64,000 nucleotides of DNA from Blastococcus sp. TML/M2B (GTDB lineage Bacteria; Actinomycetota; Actinomycetes; Mycobacteriales; Geodermatophilaceae), in the NCBI RefSeq assembly GCF_016612865.1, contig NZ_JAENZZ010000001.1, positions 1,240,001 through 1,304,000 of the forward strand, read 5' to 3'. A program made the translations under genes and the position numbers. The notes under the pieces were generated by a model, which worked only from the letters and a program-made list of their open reading frames with translations, was not told where the DNA came from and did no database searches. Below are positions 60,263-64,000 of the stretch, one piece after another (the stretch's first letter is position 1; each line of letters begins with the position of its first letter).

Positions 60263-60741
60263 GCGGCCTGGCCGAGGTGCTGGAAGTCGTCGGACAGCAC
60301 GCTCACCAGCCGGACCCCGAGGGTGACCGGCGGGTCCCAGCGCTCGTCGACGACGCGGTCGAGGTCGCTGTCGGTGAGCCCGTCGAGGAACTCCGCCGTG
60401 CGCGCCGAGACCGCGGCGGCGTAGCCGACGAGCAGGTCGGCCGACGGCACGCGGACCCGGCCGACCTGCTCGGCGTCGAACCCGTAGCCGGTCTCGGAGG
60501 CGTCGAAGGGCAGGTCGAACCGGTCGGCCCAGCCGTCGGCCGTCCACACCTGCTCGTGGCCGGCGACCTCGGAGACGTGGTCGTCCTGGACGCGGACGAG
60601 GTGCCACGCCAGCCAGCCGATCGGGTTGGCGTCGGGGGCGGGTCGGGCGGCGAGGTCGTCGGCGGTCAGGCCGCCGACGGTCGCCGCCAGGGTCTCGTGG
60701 ATCTGGCCGTAGGCGTACCGGAGGAGGTCGGCGCTGCGCAT
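60235..60741 (-). CDS. DinB-family (mycothiol-dependent-like) protein
   Basis: 168 residues, four-helix DinB/DUF664 fold: a first His in the helix after the start, W-H-L-V-R-V-Q-D-D-H near residue 46 and H-L-G-Q-A near 155 form the three-His metal site. In actinobacteria such proteins use mycothiol or bacillithiol in thiol transfer. Substrate unknown. Its stop lies inside the glycerate kinase end. Confidence 0.8.
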   Translation of the reverse strand: MRSADLLRYAYGQIHETLAATVGGLTADDLAARPAPDANPIGWLAWHLVRVQDDHVSEVAGHEQVWTADGWADRFDLPFDASETGYGFDAEQVGRVRVPSADLLVGYAAAVSARTAEFLDGLTDSDLDRVVDERWDPPVTLGVRLVSVLSDDFQHLGQAAYVRGLLTS

Positions 60742-60783
60742 GGGCCGGGACCTACCCGCGCAGCCGCCGCCCTCACCCGCGGA

Positions 60784-60918
60784 TCAGGACGGGTGGGCGC
60801 CGCCGACGGCCTCGTCGGTCGAGCCCTCGGGCTCGCTCTGCGCCTCCAGGTCGGCGGCCAGTTCGGGGGTCTCCTGCTCGAGGGCGATGTCGCGGGGCTG
60901 GGGCTCGGGAGTCGTCAT
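60784..60918 (-). CDS. 44-residue acidic hypothetical protein
   Basis: A short Glu/Asp/Pro-rich frame starting ATG with little structure. It stands between the DinB gene and the membrane protein gene and may be a real small protein, but a ribosome site is only weak (GGCTGGGG region). Low confidence. Confidence 0.35.
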   Translation of the reverse strand: MTTPEPQPRDIALEQETPELAADLEAQSEPEGSTDEAVGGAHPS

Positions 60919-60962
60919 GTCCCCAGCCTCACCCAGGACGCCGGGCCCGGCACGGCGAACGG

Positions 60963-61391
60963 TCAGGTCCTGCGGGCGACCACCGCGAAGGCGACGGCGC
61001 CGACGCCGATCTCGGCGAACAGCAGGAGCGCCAGGCACATCTCGACGGAGGCGCCGAAGGCGATCGCGATCGCGGCTATCGCGGTGAGCGGGCAGGCGGC
61101 GAGGCCGAGCACCGCCAGGGCCCGGGTGAGGACGGCGTCGTCCCGCTCGTCGCCGGTCTGCGTCCAGGCGCGCTCGAAGGTGGTGGCGCGGTCGGGGCGC
61201 CGGGACACCCGCCAAGTCATCACGGCGGCGACCACCAGGCCGAACGCGGCACCCTGCAGCAGGCCGTCGCCCATGTTGCCCGGGCCGTGCTCGCGCAGCA
61301 GCAACCCGACGGTGACGACGACCGCCAGCGTCGAGCCGGAGACCAGCAGGAACGCGGCCAGCTGCTTGCCGGTGAACTGGTCAGTCGACAT
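60963..61391 (-). CDS. four-helix membrane protein downstream of Xre regulator
   Basis: 142 residues with four hydrophobic segments (about 11-32, 43-60, 92-112, 118-138). No enzyme motif. Its start overlaps the end of the small Xre-type regulator, so they are co-transcribed; membrane proteins of this size often accompany such XRE regulators. Function unknown. Confidence 0.65.
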   Translation of the reverse strand: MSTDQFTGKQLAAFLLVSGSTLAVVVTVGLLLREHGPGNMGDGLLQGAAFGLVVAAVMTWRVSRRPDRATTFERAWTQTGDERDDAVLTRALAVLGLAACPLTAIAAIAIAFGASVEMCLALLLFAEIGVGAVAFAVVARRT

Positions 61392-61572
61392 GGAAGATCT
61401 CCTCGACGGTGCGGGCGAAGTGCCGGGCGATGGCGATGGCCAGGGGGAGCGAGGGGTCGTAGCGACCGGTCTCGATGGAGTTGACGGTCTGCCGGGACAC
61501 CGAGAGCGCCTCCGCGAGCTCCCGCTGCGACAGGCCCGCGGCCGTGCGCAGCTCCTTGACGGTGTTCTCCAT
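61381..61572 (-). CDS. small XRE-family transcription regulator
   Basis: 63 residues, almost entirely a helix-turn-helix: L-S-Q-R-E-L-A-E-A-L-S-V-S-R-Q-T-V-N-S-I-E, followed by G-R-Y-D-P-S-L-P-L-A, a typical YozG-like XRE. ATG with a GAGGAGCC site. Three TCAAG...CTTGA palindromes lie directly upstream, the expected operators for a dimer, so autorepression is likely. Its end overlaps the membrane protein start. Confidence 0.85.
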   Translation of the reverse strand: MENTVKELRTAAGLSQRELAEALSVSRQTVNSIETGRYDPSLPLAIAIARHFARTVEEIFHVD

Positions 61573-61586
61573 GGCTCCTCGACTGG

Positions 61587-61646
61587 TCAAGCGAGCTTGA
61601 CACGTCAAGCGTGCTTGACTGATCCGCGCATGTCAAGGCGACTTGA
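61587..61646. promoter_or_regulatory. three TCAAG-N4-CTTGA palindromes, likely Xre operators
   Basis: TCAAGCGAGCTTGA (61587), TCAAGCGTGCTTGA (61605) and TCAAGGCGACTTGA (61633) share the arms TCAAG and CTTGA; centres are 18 and 28 bases apart. They lie between the Xre gene and the divergent ArsR gene and could control both. Confidence 0.75.
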
Positions 61647-61694
61647 CTTCTGATCCGCCTTCCGGCGATCGGGTGCCACCGCTATCATCGCCGC

Positions 61695-62069
61695 ATGACG
61701 ATGAATGCACGGACGACGCAGGGACCGCCCGTCGATGAAGCGGCGGCGATGTCCACGGCCGCGAGCCTGTTCCGCAGCCTGGGAGAGCCGGCCCGCCTCG
61801 CGATCCTGCGGCACCTGGCCGGCGGTGAGCACAGGGTCGTCGAGCTGACCGAGCACCTCGGCCTCGCGCAGTCGACCGTCTCCGCGCACCTCGCCTGCCT
61901 GCGGGACTGCGGCCTGGTCGCCTCCCGGCCGGCGGGCCGGGCCACGATGTGGTCGCTCGCCCACCCCGGCGAGCTGGTGGACGTGCTGGCGTCGGCCGAG
62001 CGGCTGCTCGCGGCCACCGGCGACGCCGTCGCGCTGTGCCCCACCTCCGGTGCGGGGGTCGAGCGATGA
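61695..62069 (+). CDS. ArsR-family regulator
   Basis: 124 residues: winged helix with F-R-S-L-G-E-P-A-R-L-A-I-L-R-H-L, recognition helix A-Q-S-T-V-S-A-H-L-A-C-L, and a wing after G-L-V-A-S-R-P-A-G-R-A. Cys residues in the recognition region (C-L-R-D-C) and at the C-terminus (L-C-P-T) fit a metal sensor of CmtR type. The stop overlaps the methyltransferase start (ATGA), so they form an operon. Confidence 0.85.
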   Translation: MTMNARTTQGPPVDEAAAMSTAASLFRSLGEPARLAILRHLAGGEHRVVELTEHLGLAQSTVSAHLACLRDCGLVASRPAGRATMWSLAHPGELVDVLASAERLLAATGDAVALCPTSGAGVER

Positions 62070-62653
62070 CCGTCGTCGCGCTGGTCCTGTACGTCGTGGC
62101 CCTCGTCGTGCTGTTCGGCGTCCGGTCCTGGGTGCAGCTGCGGCGGACCGGCTCGGCCGGGTTCCGCGGCATCTCCGGGACGCCCGCCGACGCGGGGTGG
62201 TGGGGCGGCGTCCTGTTCGTCGTCGCGATGGTGCTGGGGCTGGCCGGCCCGGTGCTCGCGGTGGCCGGCGCCGTGCCGGCCGATCCGCCGCTCGCCGTCG
62301 AGGTCGTCGGGCTGCTCGTGGCGCTCGCCGGCTTCGCCGCGACGTTGGCGGCGCAGACCGGCATGGGCTCGTCGTGGCGGATCGGGGTCGATCCCGGTGA
62401 GCGCACCGAACTGGTCACGTCCGGGGTGTTCGCGCTCGTGCGCAATCCGATCTTCACCGCGATGGTCACCGCGCAGCTCGGCGTCGTCCTGCTGGTGCCG
62501 ACCTGGGTGAGCGCGCTGGCCCTGGTGGCCCTCGTCGTCGCGGTCCAGCTGCAGGTGCGCGCGGTCGAGGAGCCCTACCTGCGCGCCGTGCACGGCGCCG
62601 CGTACGACGGCTACGCCGCGGCGACCGGCCGGTTCGTGCCGCGAGTGGGCTGA
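62066..62653 (+). CDS. isoprenylcysteine carboxyl methyltransferase-like membrane protein
   Basis: 195 residues, five to six helices. The C-terminal region with G-V-F-A-L-V-R-N-P-I-F-T and E-E-P-Y-L-R-A-V-H-G-A-A-Y-D-G-Y is the ICMT/PEMT-type signature (N-P, E-E...Y...Y). In bacteria such proteins methylate small substrates or lipids; often next to ArsR regulators, which may hint at metalloid or metal response. Start overlaps the ArsR stop. Confidence 0.8.
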   Translation: MTVVALVLYVVALVVLFGVRSWVQLRRTGSAGFRGISGTPADAGWWGGVLFVVAMVLGLAGPVLAVAGAVPADPPLAVEVVGLLVALAGFAATLAAQTGMGSSWRIGVDPGERTELVTSGVFALVRNPIFTAMVTAQLGVVLLVPTWVSALALVALVVAVQLQVRAVEEPYLRAVHGAAYDGYAAATGRFVPRVG

Positions 62654-62668
62654 CCGGCCGGCACCCGG

Positions 62669-63817
62669 TCAGCCGAGCAGGGCACCGACGGCCACGACCG
62701 CGCCGACGACCGCGAGCAGCAGGAGGAGCCCGGTCACCGCGACCGGGACGACCACCCAGCGGCGCTTGAACCGCCGGCGCCGGGGGCGCGGTGCCGCCTT
62801 CCGCTCCCGCCGGTGGTCGGCCAGGTGCCGCGCCTGGTCGCGGGCGTCGCGGGCGACGGACCCGAGCAGTGAGCGGGACGCCGACGCGAGCGCGAGCAGG
62901 TCCGCGACCTCGATGCGCTCCGGCGCGTTGCCCGGCACCGGCCCGGGAGCCGGCGGGGGCGGCGGGGGAGCCGCCGGCGCCGGTGTGCGGCCGGCCGCCA
63001 CCCGCGTGAGCTGGGCGCGGGCGGTGGCCGCGTCGGTGCGCTGCGCCGGGTCCTTGGTCAGCAGGCCGCGCAGCACCGGGTCCAGGGGGCCGGCCCGCAG
63101 CACCGGCGCCGGGTGCTCGGAGACGACGGCCAGCAGGGTGGCCATCGAGTCGCCGGCGTCGAACGGCGGTCGCCCCTCGACGGCCGCGTAGAGGGTCGCG
63201 CCCAGGGACCACAGGTCGACCGGTGGGCGGGGCTCGTCGCCGTGTGCCCGTTCCGGGGCCATGTAGGACGGCGAGCCGATCAGCGCGCCCTGCGTGGTCA
63301 GGCTGGAGTCGCCGGTGGTGGTGGCGATGCCGAAGTCGGTCAGGCAGGCCGCGCCGTCCGGGCCGACCAGCACGTTGGCCGGCTTCACGTCGCGGTGCAC
63401 GATGCCGAGCGCGTGCGCCGCCTCCAGGGCGTCCAGCACGTCGAGCCCGATGCGGGCCACCTCTGCCGGCGGCAGCGGGCCGCGCTCCTCGAGGATCTCC
63501 TGCAGGCTGCGGGCGGCGACGTGCTTCATCACCAGCCACGGCCTCTCGTCGGCCTCGACGACGTCGTAGACCGTGGTGACGTGCGGGTGGTCGAGCTGCC
63601 CGGCGGCGCGCGCCTCCCGCATCGTCCGCTCGTGGAGGACGGCCCGCTCCTCGTCGGTGACGTGCAGCGGGAAGGTCACCTCCTTGACCGCCACCTGGCG
63701 CTCGAGGACGAGGTCGGTGGCCAGCCAGACGGTGCCCATGCCGCCCTGGCCGAGCACGTGCTCGAGGGCGTACCGGCCGCCGAGGACGTGCGTGCGGGGT
63801 CCGGTGTCGGCGCTCAT
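62669..63817 (-). CDS. Ser/Thr protein kinase with C-terminal membrane helix
   Basis: 382 residues. Gly-rich loop G-Q-G-G-M-G-T-V (23-30), catalytic Lys45, H-R-D-V-K-P-A-N (141-148), D-F-G (161-163) and A-P-E define a Hanks-type kinase. A Pro-rich linker leads to a single transmembrane helix near the C-terminus with no extracellular sensor domain. The Met at 63,817 is chosen over an upstream in-frame ATG at 63,988, whose first 57 residues look non-coding. Stand-alone gene. Confidence 0.88.
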   Translation of the reverse strand: MSADTGPRTHVLGGRYALEHVLGQGGMGTVWLATDLVLERQVAVKEVTFPLHVTDEERAVLHERTMREARAAGQLDHPHVTTVYDVVEADERPWLVMKHVAARSLQEILEERGPLPPAEVARIGLDVLDALEAAHALGIVHRDVKPANVLVGPDGAACLTDFGIATTTGDSSLTTQGALIGSPSYMAPERAHGDEPRPPVDLWSLGATLYAAVEGRPPFDAGDSMATLLAVVSEHPAPVLRAGPLDPVLRGLLTKDPAQRTDAATARAQLTRVAAGRTPAPAAPPPPPPAPGPVPGNAPERIEVADLLALASASRSLLGSVARDARDQARHLADHRRERKAAPRPRRRRFKRRWVVVPVAVTGLLLLLAVVGAVVAVGALLG

Positions 63818-63962
63818 GCGGTGCTTGCTACCCAGGCCGGGCGGGCGGACGCTCGGAGCCGTGGCCGGGCATTCCACCCGTTCGTGTTCTGCGCGGTCGT
63901 ACCACCCTTCGTAACCTCGTGATGTCCGAGCGTCACCACGGGGGTGAGCGCGTGGGGGATCC

Positions 63963-64000
63963 GTGTCGTGGTGGGTGTGGGTGCTCATCGGCTGGGCGCC
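63963..64000 (+). CDS. 5' end of a probable membrane protein (partial)
   Basis: A GTG after a GGGGGATCC stretch opens V-S-W-W-V-W-V-L-I-G-W-A, a hydrophobic signal-like start, cut by the window end. Only 12 codons are visible. Confidence 0.4.
   Translation, partial: MSWWVWVLIGWA

Noticed and set aside
63817..63988. Upstream ATG for the Ser/Thr kinase
   Set aside because: The 57 extra residues are His/Arg-rich with no kinase-family counterpart; the kinase begins normally at the downstream ATG.

Overview
The window comes from a very GC-rich actinobacterium, most probably the Geodermatophilaceae (Blastococcus, Modestobacter or Geodermatophilus type). This rests on the high GC content, the many GTG starts with GTGA/ATGA stop-start overlaps, a DUF222/HNH protein, an actinobacterial conjugation locus and KstR-type steroid regulation. 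The genus is an inference.

About 1-36,185 looks like the right-hand part of an integrated conjugative element. It opens inside a type IV secretion operon: small pilin-like protein, VirB8-like protein, VirB6/TrbL-like channel, SCO6880-type protein, VirB4-type ATPase, M23 peptidase and a VirD4-type coupling ATPase. An Abi/HEPN gene and a membrane-anchored unknown follow, then a very large reverse-strand MOBF relaxase-helicase-primase. Next comes metal cargo (DUF6153, two DUF305 proteins, an F510_1955-type lipoprotein, a CopZ-like chaperone, a Cys-rich four-helix protein, an ArsR repressor and a csoR remnant). This is followed by an eight-gene operon encoding only the membrane arm of a complex I-like machine. 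Three small coupled genes and an IF2_N-domain protein lie at the edge, and the element ends at a 39-bp copy of the 3' end of a tRNA-Asn gene (36,147-36,185), read here as the att site. The left end and integrase lie outside the window.

The most unusual locus is 25,181-33,481: nuoA, a NuoB/NuoD-like fusion, nuoH, J, K, L, M, N. NuoC, E, F, G and I are absent. The fusion keeps the NuoB and NuoD outlines but has lost the cluster N2 cysteines and has a His/Met-rich tandem repeat between its halves. NuoM and NuoN have substitutions at key charged positions, and NuoJ is Met-rich. With the metal cargo beside it, this may be an ion-translocating module redirected from NADH oxidation to another, possibly metal-linked, role.

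About 36,300-64,000 is chromosomal. 37.9-53.1 kb carries acyl-CoA and steroid-type beta-oxidation genes: two crotonases, three SDRs or SDR-like enzymes, thiolase, acyl-CoA ligase, three acyl-CoA dehydrogenases, a thiolase-fold aldolase/lipid-transfer protein with its DUF35 partner, a KstR-like TetR regulator and an LLM-type oxidoreductase. Four KstR-like operators lie in the promoter gaps. The rest is housekeeping: pirin, CobU-like kinase, zinc alcohol dehydrogenase, esterase, glutaryl-CoA-dehydrogenase-like enzyme, glycerate kinase, DinB protein, a small Xre regulator with three palindromes, an ArsR-methyltransferase pair and a Ser/Thr kinase.

Six genes across the window are broken by what looks like a single-base indel each. 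This pattern is more typical of residual sequencing error than of decay, and should be resolved before any of them is called a pseudogene.
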